Positions 1 through 12,882 of a stretch of DNA of 64,000 nt are shown in pieces. The notes beneath the pieces were generated by a model. The model was not told where the DNA came from. It worked only from the letters and a program-made list of their open reading frames with translations, and ran no database searches. How positions within the stretch are numbered: the first letter of the stretch is position 1; each line of letters starts with the position of its first letter. The stretch comes from Chromobotia macracanthus (taxonomy: Eukaryota > Chordata > Actinopteri > Cypriniformes > Botiidae), in assembly GCA_036877525.1 (NCBI GenBank), contig JAZGTH010000059.1, positions 1,984,001 to 2,048,000 of the forward strand, read 5' to 3'. Both the position numbers and the translations under genes were made by a program.

Positions 1-756
1 GCTGCCACAAACAAAGATAACATTAAAACATTTTATCACCCTCAACAGTGCCTATTAGACATCATCACCTACTGCCAAAACAGCTTTTAACCTGTCACCC
101 AGCATATGACTAAACTTTGCATGACCAGGTAAACAACCTAAAATACATCCATAAACTTTGACTTCATTTCACTGAATGCCAAATGACTCTATAAAAGTAT
201 CCATCGTTCAGTGACTTTCCCAAGGATTCCAGCCATTCGCCGGCTCAGATCTTTTGTTGCTATTATAAAAGTGTTACTCCATCTTTGTCAAACAGTTGGC
301 ACAGTTACTGATAGTGCTGCACAACTCTCCAGATAAAGTCTCTTGTGCTTTCCAGATGCATCACATGCCACTGAAACCTAATTAGCATTGCGCCATTCCT
401 CTTAACATCAAGAACACCAGCTTGTTCCAACATCTTAAAGTTTTGTTGTTACTTGCTCTGTGTAACACAAAGTTATACAGAACTTAAAAAAGAAGCATGC
501 ATGGAGTGGCTAGACAGTCAGCATGTTTAAAATATTTTGTTTTCATCTGGTAAAATCAGACACATCTCTGTTTTGAGAGGCTGCATGAGAACATGTTGTG
601 TAATATACATGTCCAAAGCAAAGTGTGACAATGTTAGTTATCTCACACAATCAAAAACTGAGAAACGTAACTGTTCAGAGCATCTTAAGATTTGATGAAA
701 TACAAAATCCTAATATATATTGCTTCATGAAAACAACTAAATGTGCTTTAAATTAA
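1..756. other. Downstream flank of kif5c, no gene recognised
   Basis: AT-rich, non-coding in all frames by eye, with no transposon or structured RNA recognised. It is either kif5c 3' UTR or an intron leading to a 3' UTR exon outside the window. Confidence 0.5.
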
Positions 757-770
757 ACTTACATTTTATT
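757..770 (-). promoter_or_regulatory. Overlapping AATAAA and GTAAGT 5' splice site at the kif5c stop codon
   Basis: On the minus strand the stop codon TAA (766-768) sits inside AATAAA (765-770), and GTAAGT follows at 757-762. Read one way, this is a poly(A) signal giving an extremely short 3' UTR. Read the other, the exon ends at 763 and splices to a downstream 3' UTR exon in or beyond 1-756. The second reading is the more likely, because conventional kinesin mRNAs have long 3' UTRs. Which is used cannot be decided from sequence alone. Confidence 0.4.
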
Positions 771-911
771 TGTTCCTGTGATGATACTGCTGTTGCTGGT
801 GGGGCTGGTGCTGGTGATAATGCCGTCGTGGACTCGGGGCACCCCCTCTGACAGAGTGACCCTGTGAGGCAGAAGCCACGGGGTGATGATGTCCAGCACG
901 AATCGGCTTAG
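766..911 (-). CDS. kif5c: kif5c last coding exon: autoinhibitory IAK tail and His/Gln-rich end
   Basis: Begins in the split codon of the autoinhibitory IAK motif (residues about 917-919, QIAKPIR), which folds back on the motor to stop ATP turnover. RGG follows, as in other KIF5C tails, and then the final ~20 residues are almost all His, Gln, Arg and Pro (for example HYHQHQPHQQQQYHHRNK). That end is unlike the Ser/Asn-rich end I recall for mammalian KIF5C and appears lineage-specific. The stop codon is TAA at 766-768. It lies inside a possible poly(A) signal and just before a good 5' splice site (separate entry). Confidence 0.88.
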
Positions 912-3900
912 CTACAAAAAAACATACACTTGATGTATACTTGCATGCATAATACATGAAATCTATAGGCAGCAATGCATTTAAGTGTTTGGTAACAGGT
1001 AAACAGAGATAATGTTCTACTGATATGAATGAGTATGTGGCGCTCCCTACTGGCTCTCTGTTGTACAACATTGAAACCTATTTGGCCCCCTCTTTTTTTC
1101 TGTTGATATCTACTTAAACATAAATCATAAAGAAAAGGATGCTCTCATTATTTCAAAGGCGGGGAATGAAAAAATGTTGAAACTTGGAATGGAAGTATTT
1201 GTTGAAGTCTAATCTTAAAAGGGAACAAATATACACATACCCAAGCAAACTAACCCTCCAAAACACACATAAATGCATTTTTGTAAACAGAAAGTGCAAT
1301 GTCAGACCAATCTGTGCAATGTGGTTCCTCCTGGCCTGGTTCTTAGCTTGAATGACCTCCTTGATGCGGTCCACCTCCTGCTGGTAGCGCCTGCGGTCTC
1401 TCATGGCGCTTTCTTTTGCTTCTCTCAGAGCAGACTCCAAAATCTTCACCCGCTCAGCAGTTGCACGCAGACGCTTCTCCAGTTTAGGCAGTTCGCATCT
1501 CAAGTCTGCATTATCACGTACCAGCTATACTCACAGAGATTACAGAATACAGATAGCTTTATTACTACCGCATACAGTTTAAAAAAATGCAATGTACCAT
1601 TTAATTTAATGTAATTTAACTAATGTATTAGTGCTATACTAAATTTTGATGTTTAGACAAATGCTTAAAACCTGCTTGTGGACTTTAGTGAGCTGTTCCA
1701 GGTTATTCTCCAGGAAAATTATCTTCTGCTTTTGTGACAGACTTCCCCCTGATTCATCAGTGTCCAGCTCCATACTCTACAAAGCAGAGAAATCATTCAT
1801 TTCACAATAACGGGGCAAATGTGTGTTTTCTTATAATGGTTACTGACATGTAATGGCCCAAAACATTATAGCACAAATTCACCTCACTAAGGTGACAGCC
1901 ATTTTAAAAAACCAATGCATCTGAATACTCACTCTTCCGATTCGATCGTTGATGTCCTGGATGAACATTTTACGTAGATTATGGAGAGTCTCCAGCTCTT
2001 TAATCTACTAAGTGACAACTACATGGTCAGAATTTAAAAAACTATTCTATATATGAATAACAGCTGTAAAGGGGGTAAACATTGTGTTTGATAGATAATA
2101 AGCTACTGTTATTCCTCAGATAAATGCTGGTGTTTGTAATCCTACTCACCACAGTCTCCTCTAGACCCTTGAGATCTTCTTTGGCTTGCTCTTTCTTCTC
2201 ATTAAGCAGACTATATATATAACAAAAGTGATACACTTTAAGCAAAAGATGCATTAACTGAAGGAATATATACCTGCTCAAAGTCTATCAGTAAGTCTGA
2301 CCTATAATTATAAGATACTATGATTTTTATTCCTAAGAGCAGTGGCCTCACACAAGCTTCTGTATCCTGTCGTCTTTCTTCTGCTCCTCCTCTTTGAGCT
2401 TCTCATAGTCAGAGATGAGCTGCTTCTGTTCCAGCTGAAGAGCTTGATTCACACTGATATCACATGACAGGAAATAAGAGTCATTTCTGCTTAGAAGTAA
2501 TTAGTCCAGTCACAAGAGTGACTGAAATTATTTTAGCACTTCATGCTATTAAACAGCTCCAAACCCTGAATTCTGGTTGGACGAGTGATCCTATGAACTT
2601 ACACCAGTTTATTATCTCAACTGTGATGAGCTGTGATTAAGCTCTTACTCTTTTAGCTCATCCAGGCTTCTCTGTTTCTCCTCGAGCTCATCTCTGAGAC
2701 GAGACAGCTGCTTCTGATGAGCCTCTCTGTGGCTTTCCATCTGCTGTTCCAAGGCTTTCTAGACACACATAATACACAGAGGATTTACACATGTAGATGG
2801 CGACAGGACAATTTGGTTCACATTTAACAATGTTTTTCACATTTGGAATATAAAATCTTATCTCATGCATTAACATGGCCCAGAATCTTTCTGTCCTGCC
2901 AAAAGCCATCCAGAACTTTAATAATAGATGATGATGAACAGCGGTGAATTCATTTTGGAGAGGAGAAAAGGGCAACAACTGTTGCTGTGATCACCTTCAT
3001 CTCCTCAGCATCCTGCATTCTGGTCATGTGTTCCTTCTCCTTATCCAGAACTGACACCTCATGCATCTTTTCTGTAAGAACCAAATACACAAATTACACA
3101 AATTACTTTATTATTCTAAATATACAGTGAAATCACTGTTAAAGAAACAAGTTGCGCTTGTTGCACAGCTAAATTAAACACCTTCTGACACACAGTACAC
3201 ATTGCTTAGCAATTGCTACATAAAATGTGTGTTCAACACACCTACCTTTTGCATGGAGTTTAGCAAGTTCCTCCATCAGTGAATCATGGCTTTCCTCCAG
3301 CTGTCTCTTCTTGTGCTCCATGTTCTGCATGTAGTCCGTGAGCGATTTTATCTTAGCCTGATGCTAAACCACATAAAAACATACACACACTCAGAAGCAA
3401 ATACTGATGTCTGATTCTGACAGAGACAAAAGACAACTGAGGTTTACATTTGTTAACATAACACTAAACATATTCTGGATTATTGTTAAAGCCCACCTTT
3501 GTTCTAATTTGGGGTTTTTAATATGTTTCAGATAAAAACATTATTTTTTGCTTATCAATGTTTTATTAATATTCTATTATTATCAGTTTTATATACATAT
3601 GCAATCGAATTCGCCTCTGGTGAATTAAATAATAAATTGAAAAAATCAGTATGTTTCCTTTTGTTCTTCCACAATATTGGTTAATAAAGCATGCTGTTAT
3701 ATAAGAAGCTGTAAGCATACTGTATATTGTGCATGCCCAAATACAAACAAAGAAAAAGGAGACCATTTGTCCAATTCAGCCCATCACATGAGGAAGCTGT
3801 TTCGTGCTCTTTTAGTTAATAAATAAATCATCACAGGTACCTGAGAGATCAGCCTCTGGCAGGACGCAAGCTCCTTCTCATTGACCTGCATTTTTCGCAG

Positions 3901-6900
3901 TGTGTCACTCTGTGCGCTCTCCAACTGCTTACTGCGGTTGACCAGAGACTTAACTTCTGACTTCATTTTACTTATGAAGAGCCGAGCCATTGTAAACTCC
4001 TCCTCCATTCCTCCATTCACCTCTGCCATCTGGGTAAAGACAGAGCAGCTATATTAGAAAGCTACAGGGAGAACTGAGATTATTTTTAGTAGTACATGTA
4101 CATAGATCATTTTAATGCAAAAGCCATAACCACATATTTAAATTGGGGGCAATAAATGTAACACACTAACTGCCCGTTGAAATCCCTATACTGGTCAACC
4201 ATTATTTTTATATATTTGGGTAGATTCTCCTTAATATCTTCAGTGTGGTGATTAAAACTCTACTTAATGGTTGCTACAATGCCTACTGTTGCCCATATAA
4301 AGATGTCTATGTTGGATGTGTTAGTATGTATGAGATGTGTGTTTCTTACAACCTTGTGGTCACTCAAGGCAATAACGCTTCCAATCTCATTGAGGTCTCG
4401 AAGCAATAAACTGAGAATCTCTGCTGATCTCTTCTTGTGATGTCCACTGACTTCCTGCAGGGCAGCCAAATCCCTCTCCACACCAGCCAGAGCTATCTGC
4501 ATGATAATGCAACAGTCCAAAATGAGGTTTTTTAAAACTGTGGTAATGAATAACTGTAATAATACATGACCTCATTCTACTTACACTTTTCTGCATAAGC
4601 TCCTCTGAGAGCTGATGGTTTGTCTTGCCTTTCTCCTCCACCTCATGGCTCTTCTGGTCATAGTTCACTGCCAGCTCCTCCAAGGCTTGAAGCACCTCCT
4701 TCACCTCCTCTTTAGCTGCTTTGTTCTCATGCTGCAAACGGCTCAGCTCCTCCTGGATCTTCTCATAGTCATGATGTGTAGAGGCCAGCAGCTATGTGTA
4801 TTTAGGATGGGACAACAGATACTTTTGTTAGATTGTTTAACTTTCATAATATTTGAAAGACCCCTACCCTGCTTGTAAATAATACGATCAAAAATATAAA
4901 ATCTGATTACCCATCACCCTGAACTCTCATCAATATAATTATTTATACTGCCATTTAAACTAACCTAATGTACATAAACAACATCACATGAGTTTGGCTT
5001 GTTTGTGTTGTGATGTTTATTTACTGTACTCATGTGAAACTGGTGATCCTTTTTCAATGTTAAAGGCGAAACATCATGGGAAGGGATCATCATGTGTGAC
5101 ATAATACATTGTGGAGCATATGAATGTTCTCCACTGTGCTGCTATTGGAGTGGACTCACCTCATCCTGATCTACCATCTGCTGCTTGAGGTTCTCTGCCA
5201 GCTGACTGTGCTGGTTGATCTCATCATCCTGAGGAGAGAAAGGACAGAAAGAGAGAGAAATTATGGGAGGCGCACAATCCCCCTGAAATGCTATTTAGAT
5301 ATTTTTAACACATTTTTAACACCATGTGTGAGGTATTTATCACCTTGTCATCTAGCTGCTGATACAGGTCATTGATCAGTTCCTCATACTGGGTTTTCTC
5401 TGAATCCGACAGAGATTCAGGGGGTGGAGCCAAAGTGTCAATCATGGGAGTGGCTTCAGAATTCTTCAGTTCTTTACTGCTGTGTTGCTCATCAACAGGC
5501 ACAGCCTCCCCTGAAGATAAAATTGTGAAATATGGCAGGCCAGCAGTAAAACTCTAAGCTTTTACAAATATCCATTTGGCTTTGTTATTTTTTTGGCACA
5601 GGGTTTGTGTAAAAGTTTAGCTTCACAGAATATAGTGTGGAAATTCATAAACTGCAATGTGATGAGGACAATAACATATTTAAATAAAAATTAACTGATT
5701 TGAAACAAGGCACAAGGCTGTCAGGAAAAGCAGCCCTACAGACCAGATGATAATGACAGAGATGAGAAACAGTGTGGATGCACAAAAATAGAACAGCTAC
5801 ACACAGAGCCAAAGCCTCAATGATTCTCTGGGCTTTGAAGTGTTGAGATAGGTGAGACATCTTGAACTCAGCATCTGTGTGTTGTATGTGCAATAGAAGC
5901 AGAGACAGCTGGTAATGCTGACAAAGAAATAAAAATGTACTTAATGTGTATCATTCCACAGTCAGCGGATTTAGTTGGAATTGATATTTATTATTGTCAA
6001 TGATCAACCTTATAATGATGACTTTTATAATAAAAAATTATGCCTGTAGACATGGTTTAAATGGTGGGTAATTTTTGTGAAATTCTCAGTATTATACAAA
6101 TTTTTACCGCAGAACTGTATAACTAATTGGCTCTGCTTTATATCACAGGTGTATGGGGCCCCTTTTAACATCCCTATGTCAAGACATCCCAATGTTAGAC
6201 AATCACATCAAAACATTGACTGGCCTCTGCAAGCTTGACCACATTCCAGTCATTCCAATTCCCAATTAGATTTTCCTGTTAAAATACAGCTGTACAGTAT
6301 AAATAGAAATAAAAATAAATCTAATCCTAATCACCAAAAGAATCAATCTGCGGCAGCAGACACAACAATGTGAATTTTATTACTGTATAAAAGTTTTATT
6401 ACTGTATAAAACAGGAAACAGGTGGAGAAAAGTTGCTGGCTTATCTATTGTGGCAGCATGATTTCTTTTCTTTACTACTGTGCATTTTCTCTCTCCTCTG
6501 TTTACCTTTCCTCCATCGTTTCAGCTCATTTTCCAGTCGCTGAATGACAACTTTCAGACTCCTGGTCTTTTCTTTTTCCTTCTCATATTTTTTTTTCCAT
6601 TCCTCTGCTGTCAGTTCCATGTTCACAGAAACAGTGTTTTTGATGGTTTTGGCCCTGTATTAATAGAGAACGAAGAATATTTTATATATAATTCTCAATA
6701 TTATATCTCTATTATATTACTATTATATATCTACTATATTTATCTTATATTTATTTTATAATGGTTTTACCTCTGGCCGAACATGAGAGTGGATTTCGTC
6801 TCAGCCTCATTAAACACAGAGGGAGAGCAGCAGATGACAATGGTGGTTCTGCAGTTCCCACCCAAAGAGTCCTGAAGGATTCTGGTCATTTTACTGTCTC

Positions 6901-9900
6901 TGTATGGCACATGAGTTTTCTGTAAAGACAAAGGTAATAAAGCTAGTGAATAAATTAGGTATAAAGCTTTTCTGTCTTGTTTTGCTTTGTACTGTAAGAG
7001 ATTCATGTATGGGTTATGTGATGCATTTAATGGAAAGACAGAATAAGCAAGGGCACAAGAGACAGGCAGAGCACTTACAGTCCCCTCAGCCAGGGCTGAG
7101 ATGACGTTCCCCAGAGCAGAAAGAGACTTATTGATGTTTTTAGCCTCATCCAATACAGATCCTTCTGCTCCAGTTTTACTGACCTGTGAGAGAGAATCAC
7201 AGAGTGTTGGGGAGAAAAACAGAGGGAGAGAGAGAGAACGAGAGAGAGAGAGACAATTCTTACTCCTGACCATGTTTGTTTTGTAATTTTATAAAAACTA
7301 GCATATGATATCTTATAAGTATGTAGCATATGCTCTACATACATGATTCTGCCAACCAAAAACAAAGGCAAAAAAATAACAATAAACAAACCAACAAAAA
7401 CAAAATTACACCTTTTCACTTCCTGCCAGATCCACGAGGTAAAGCTTCCCACTCAGTTTCTTCTCTGTCTCCACATTTTCCTGCTTAATATTAATAAGGA
7501 AAATACTGTGACTGCGGGAGCTGTGCTCATTCATGTCTGAGGAAAAACAAACACATTGACAATGGAGGATTTTAAGTTATAGCACCACACATTACCTGTG
7601 TTTAATTCAGGATTAGGGTTCAAAGGTCACTCACTTGTGACAGCCACATGACGGTTGGCTTTCCCCTCATCAATCACATCCATCACATCCTCTGGATTGG
7701 ATACAAAGCGCTCTGTGCAGCCCTGGCAACAGAATAGCATCAAAAGACATAAGACATCACAGACTGTTTAAATCTATGCACACTACATTGGGCACAAGTG
7801 AGTCTCACCTTGACAAAGGGCACCCGGTTCTTATCCTCATGTACAGCAAGGTTGGTTTTAGAAACTTCAGTAAATAGAAAACATATGTTTAATGCACATT
7901 TAAAAAAGAGAGAGCTTCAGAAAGCATCATACAGTAAGATAATAAGGAACAATGTCACTGTTTTTCATCTCACCATCAAGTAAGTCTCTGATTTTGTCCA
8001 GGTAGATCTCAAAGTAAGACACCTGTGTAAGAAAGAACTGTTAATACAACAAAAAGTGACCCTGTTCTCTGAGCTTATACAGACCTATTGATTAAAGCAG
8101 CACTCAGTCATCTTTAATAAATCATGACTTCAAGCAACATCTCAGTTCTTACTAATACATTAATATATATAAATATAACAAAATAAATAACTCCTTGTAC
8201 CAGTGAATAACTAACATCAGTGTTATCCAATAGTTTTTCTAAACAGTTAAGCTTAAAGTTTTGTTATTAGCATGATTTGTTAATATATGCATATTAGGAA
8301 AACTAATATAATATTTGTTTGTTTGTTTGTGTCAAGTATACATAAACAGATTTAATGTTAGACATTTTCCCCTCCCCATTACCTTAATATGGAATTCCAA
8401 GTTTTCATCCATAGAGTAGATGTGGTCAAAGATGTCCTGGGCAATGCGAGGGATGATGCCCATTAGCTGGGGGCTGTGGAGATTTCCCTGTGTGTGTGTT
8501 TTAAAGGACAAAGAAAAGGTGAGTGACATCATTGTCAAAGCACATACAAGATCAAAAACACTATTGCTACCTCATAGTTTTGACAACTCAAGATACAGTG
8601 TTGTGTGAAATCTAAACACTGTGTTAAAGAATTACCCATCTCCAAATGTCTGTATAATGGAATTGTTTGTCTGAATTTCTTTTAGGGGATGTTTGATAGA
8701 ATCCTGTTTGGCTGTTTAGTTTGTATCTTTCAAAGATACAAATGAAAACATGACAGAGATTTAAGTTACAAAGTAATTATTTTCAAGACGTGTGACACCT
8801 CAGACAACATCTGTCTGCCTCAATTTTAATTTATATTTGCATCACTTCACATGCTGAAGGCACCAGTTGTTTCCAGGGCAACGCCTGCAGTCAACTGGCA
8901 TTTTGCAGCTGCTGCTGCAGTTTGGCATTTTAGTCGTTTGATATTTTGTATTCGGTATTTTGTGAACAAGCACAGTGACATTCTCTTGTATAAGATAAGA
9001 GACGTACATGTACTAAAAGGTTTTTGAGCTATGAAAATGTGCAAACTTTGTCAATTTATATGATTCCTTCTTTACCTCCATAGTGTGAGTCTTTCCAGAC
9101 GAGGTTTGACCATAAGCAAAGATGGTCCCGTTATAGCCTTCCAGAACATCTGAAAGGCAAGATCCCAAAATATTGCTACAGCTGTTATAAGCAGGTTCCA
9201 AACATTTTATGCCTTTACAGTTTTTTTAAAATAAGCCTTTCTATTTATTTATGGTCTGCAACGATGTATAGTGGATATAAAACCTTTGACAATTTGTTTT
9301 GCACAGGCATCGTACACTTGCTCCTGCGTTGTGTTTGGTGGAAGGACGCGGTCAAAGATATACGGCTTGCCCTACAAAAAAACAAGAAACATGTAATAAC
9401 AGATATTTACAAGTAAAACATCTCTGATAAAGCAGATCTTGTATTGCTAATATATGCAGCTGTTTTGTAACTGTGCCTGTGTAATAAATCAGTTTTTCTT
9501 TGTTTATTTGAAACAGAATGTGGCAACACAGATTTGGCTGTAACATGTTTCCCAGTGTTTCAAAAAAACACAGTACAAGAAGGATCACAATAGTGTGTTG
9601 AATGAAACAATCAGAATTCCTGACTGTGAAATAAGAGAGCCTCAAAGATTCCTTTGAATATTTTACAAATTAGCATCTAGATTTTGGAACCTACGCTTAC
9701 ATTATAATGGAACAGATATAATACAACAACAGTTTTAAAAATTGGGGATCAGGATTAGAACAGGAATGCATAAAAGCTAAAGCTAAATGTCCACAGAATC
9801 TAAAACAAATAAATAAGTTTGATTTAACTATATATAATGGGAATTGATGATTGTATTGATTGCATTCTCTGATTGCATTAAGAGGTCACTCCAGATCCAC

Positions 9901-12298
9901 CTCCTCTTTTTCCTGCTGGCACTGCACAGACTCATATAATGTTATTAACTTCTATGGAGTAGTCACATACATTGTTAAAGAGCAAATAAGGAGCTTGTGA
10001 TGAATGCAACCCTTCCCACAGCTGCCAGTCAATGTTACTGAGCCCCAACAAATCCCTTTCTCTTTTGTTTCTTGGTGCTAAAATGAACCTGCTGCTGAAT
10101 CCAGAGAGAATCTAAGCCAATCTTAAACTAATGCTGGATACTTCATTGACTATGGAGGAAGTTTATTTATGTAAACAGAAAAAGCAGCCTAAAAGAAATT
10201 AAATTTAAAATGAGAATAAATCGTATCTATCATATATCTAGATGCATCTGAAAACAAGTATATGTACAGAGTGAGAGAGACAGACAGTACTATTACACAC
10301 ATACAATTCTGTACTCCATTGTAACAGCTAATCAAGGGGTATGTCTGTATGTTAATTTGTATGTGTTTTTGTTTTGTATACTGTACTAATGGTTTACAAT
10401 ATTCACACGAAGACAAGATTTTCTTCCTGTGCATTTGATTAAGCAGGTTGGGGTCAAGCTTTCCTGCTGAGAAAAAAAATTACAGCTGTTGCTCAAAATC
10501 AGAACGCCACCACGGAAACTACATCTCAACTGGAAAGGCATGCACCGGCTGGTGCTATGATAGGCAACTTGTCAACCTGTCACTTGGCCAACAGTGGAGC
10601 AAAATAACATGATCACTAGGAAGAAATGAAAATAATTTTATCTATGCATCACTGTCTGACTATCCACATGCAAGTGGATTTTTTTCTGTGATAGCTCACA
10701 TACTTACAATTTGGCCCCTAAAATGCAACGTCTGTCACTATGGCGATATAAATGCTTCTGCTACTTGAAGAAGCCCTGGGCCTCTTTGTGGCCTTGCCCA
10801 TATACTAATACATTACCACCTACATTGAACACTGCTGACTAGATCAAACCCCATAGAGCAAAACATAAAATCCAGCATGATATTGACAAGCTGCAAATGA
10901 TTAGCAAACACAATTTCTCAATGCCACAAACTGTTGTATAAATCTCCCTGATAATGTTCAATGGTTGCTCATTTAAAAGGGTCTGTAGACATACACTCAC
11001 TATATTCTAGCTATAATAAATCACTATGCTATTTTAAATTCCATAAAGGAGAATTTTAGGTTCATTTGGTTATGTTTAAAAATATGTTTATTTTTAATGA
11101 AAACAGAAAATATTTCTAATGTTAAAGAAAACACACATATCTCATTATAATCCACAATTGACTTAATTTAATTATAACTAACAGCAGTAAAAACATCCAT
11201 CATCATAAATTTGTGTTAAACGCAGATATCAATTCTAATAAGTATTATTAAAGTATTAATATAGTATACAATTAAATGCCAAATGTTAATTTGTGGGTTT
11301 ATTCAGAACTTTCATTGATCAGCTTTTCAAATTAAATTTCACAATACTAACAAATTTGATGTCAGTCAAACCATCAGTGCTGCTGGGGGTGGAGGTGTGA
11401 AAATTCACCCCTCCCCCATACATAAATTCAATTTTATTGACTCTTTAAATTCTCTAGGGTTAAAGCTAAGATTAGTGTATACTGTGACAAACACAGAGAC
11501 ACCACACAGAAAGGTTCACTATGAACGTTCCTAATGAGATGCAGGTTGTTAAAGGTATAAAAGAATAAATGTACATATATTATCCAGAAATGCATTGTTA
11601 TCATATTTGTATCCTAAAGCTAAATGTCTCGCATTAGGACCATCAGGCTAAGCTGAGACTGCAGGGTACCATAAATGAGAATTTACTTTGAGAGCAGAAG
11701 ACTAATTTCTGCTACACTGAATTTGGTGTGCTGATTTGGTGTGAAGCCGATTACCATGTGAATAAGTTGGATAATATGGGCTATTGTGTTTGCACAAGGG
11801 ATTTCTAGAGGTTTACTGTAAAACATAAAAACCATCCATGTCTTACTGTGTTACTATTCAGCTTGATATTTATAGCAAGACACAAACCCACGCACCCAGT
11901 CACCCACTGAAATATAACAAATTAAATGCTGTAAGCTTTATATCCACAATCTGGAGTGTATATTAGAAAGTAACCACAGTGCATATATTAAGACAAATTT
12001 CCCAGAGGTTCTGTTTTCACAACACATGTAAAAGCTTGGATACATAAAGGTAGAATGCAACAAGCTAATTCACCAGGCTTTGTCCTGTGTGAAATTGAAT
12101 TAGAGACTCAAATGAAATTACATGAAATGTGACAAATACCTTTCCATTAGAACTTATAGAATTAAAAATGCTGGCACAACAACTGATGACTATAAAGGGC
12201 AAATTACGACATTACAGTAAACAAAAGTCTTATGATTAAAAACAAAAACATTATTTCAATTCTTAAAGTTTAAGTAATCATTTTGGCTAATAGTCTAC

Positions 12299-12331
<33 letters not shown>

Positions 12332-12336
12332 ATATC

Positions 12337-12377
<41 letters not shown>

Positions 12378-12882
12378 TAATAAAATAGCACAAATTCTTA
12401 GAAGCAAAACAAAAGAGAGCATTTTAAAATCGTGGATTCTTGCATGATCATCAAAACCCATCGAGATGTTGCACCTCCAAGCGCATCAATGTTTTGAATG
12501 AAATGAGATGTTAGGTCGTCTAACAAAAAAAGTGAAATGTATATAACCAAATCACGTATTGAAGTCCTGACAAACTGGAAGCATCAGAACCTGTTAGGCT
12601 TTGTTTTCCAAGTCTAGGACTAGCTTTACGAAGCATATCATATAAAATAGTTAAATAGCATTTAAACAGTATTTATAGTATAGTATATCCGAGGTTACCT
12701 TATATATAACAACCACTACACAGAAAACAGATCCTGACCATGCGAAGGACTCTTACCGAAATAACCACGGTGTCTTCTCCTTTGAATTTCGGTATGTATT
12801 TGTCACCTCTGGTGATTTCTGATTCGTTAAGTGGCCTGAATCGGCACATCACCTTCACACAGCATTCAGCTGCATCCACCAT
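766..12882 (-). CDS. kif5c: Kinesin-1 heavy chain KIF5C, complete, 25 coding exons
   Basis: Plus-end-directed microtubule motor that carries axonal and dendritic cargo as a tetramer with kinesin light chains. Coding exons, 5' to 3': 12882-12757, 9371-9284, 9149-9076, 8487-8383, 8022-7974, 7864-7809, 7722-7635, 7536-7412, 7183-7079, 6919-6771, 6654-6506, 5510-5344, 5228-5160, 4791-4585, 4496-4353, 4029-3841, 3363-3246, 3071-2995, 2758-2649, 2453-2352, 2210-2150, 2004-1933, 1776-1672, 1524-1308, 911-766. They sum to 2898 nt, that is 965 aa, against about 957 aa for human KIF5C. Every phase joins and all introns are GT-AG. KIF5C rather than KIF5A/B is indicated by GTKTHVPYRD, ICCSPSVFNEAETKS, EEEFTMARLFISKMKSEVKS, and the absence of KIF5A's long tail. 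Exon 15 (LQEVSGHHKKR) looks more like KIF5A. The start is the first ATG, followed by the expected AECCVKVMCRFRPL. Confidence 0.93.
1308..5510 (-). CDS. kif5c: kif5c exons 12-24: coiled-coil stalk and light-chain/cargo binding region
   Basis: Thirteen short exons separated by introns of about 80-630 bp encode the dimerising stalk. Exon 12 carries the variable hinge (AVPVDEQ, then a Pro/Ser-rich stretch). It is followed by heptad-rich sequence such as EVKEVLQALEELAVNYDQKS, the light-chain binding zone KALEQQMESHREAHQKQLSR, and DLKGLEETV plus ELETLHNLRK. The last exon of the block has the strongly conserved LVRDNADLRCELPKLEKRL. Exon 14 ends AGT|GTAAGT and exon 15 resumes IALAGVERDLAAL, so the spacing to LQEVSGH equals that of KIF5A. 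The exon 24 donor is weak (GTCTGA), but the phase is right and the IAK motif is restored across the splice. Confidence 0.9.
6506..12882 (-). CDS. kif5c: kif5c exons 1-11: kinesin motor head and neck
   Basis: These exons encode about residues 1-370, the ATP-driven motor. Visible motifs in order: RFRPLNE near residue 14, the P-loop GQTSSGKT at 85-92, switch I NEHSSRSHSIF at 198-208, switch II DLAGSE at 231-236, then NINKSLSALGNVISAL and YRDSKMTRILQDSLGG, the microtubule-binding face. All nucleotide-binding residues are present, so an active motor is expected. At the exon 1/2 junction the protein reads VVIS-GKPY, one residue shorter than the mammalian VVIGQGKPY as I recall it. The neck (LTAEEWKKKYEKEKEK) begins in exon 11. 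Intron 1 (9372-12756, 3.4 kb) is the longest of the gene and holds (TA)n tracts. Confidence 0.92.
7207..7255. repeat. (GA)n microsatellite in kif5c intron 8
   Basis: Imperfect GA/GAGA run ending 24 bp upstream of exon 9's acceptor at 7184-7185. In the transcript it reads as a CU tract, so it lengthens the polypyrimidine region before this splice site. Length variation here could influence exon 9 splicing. Confidence 0.8.
12307..12381. repeat. (TA)n dinucleotide tracts in kif5c intron 1
   Basis: Two near-perfect TA runs separated by a short AATATCATTAA spacer. The small open frame through this stretch (MYIYIYIY type) is a by-product of the repeat. Confidence 0.85.

Noticed and set aside
1273..1614. 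Plus-strand open frame over kif5c exon 24
   Set aside because: Antisense shadow of the coding exon. No family resemblance.
766..12882. Assignment of the kinesin to kif5a or kif5b
   Set aside because: Length (965 aa), lack of KIF5A's long tail, and several diagnostic stretches (SVFNEAETKS, VETEKKLSGK, EEEFTMARLFISK) favour KIF5C. Only exon 15 leans toward KIF5A.
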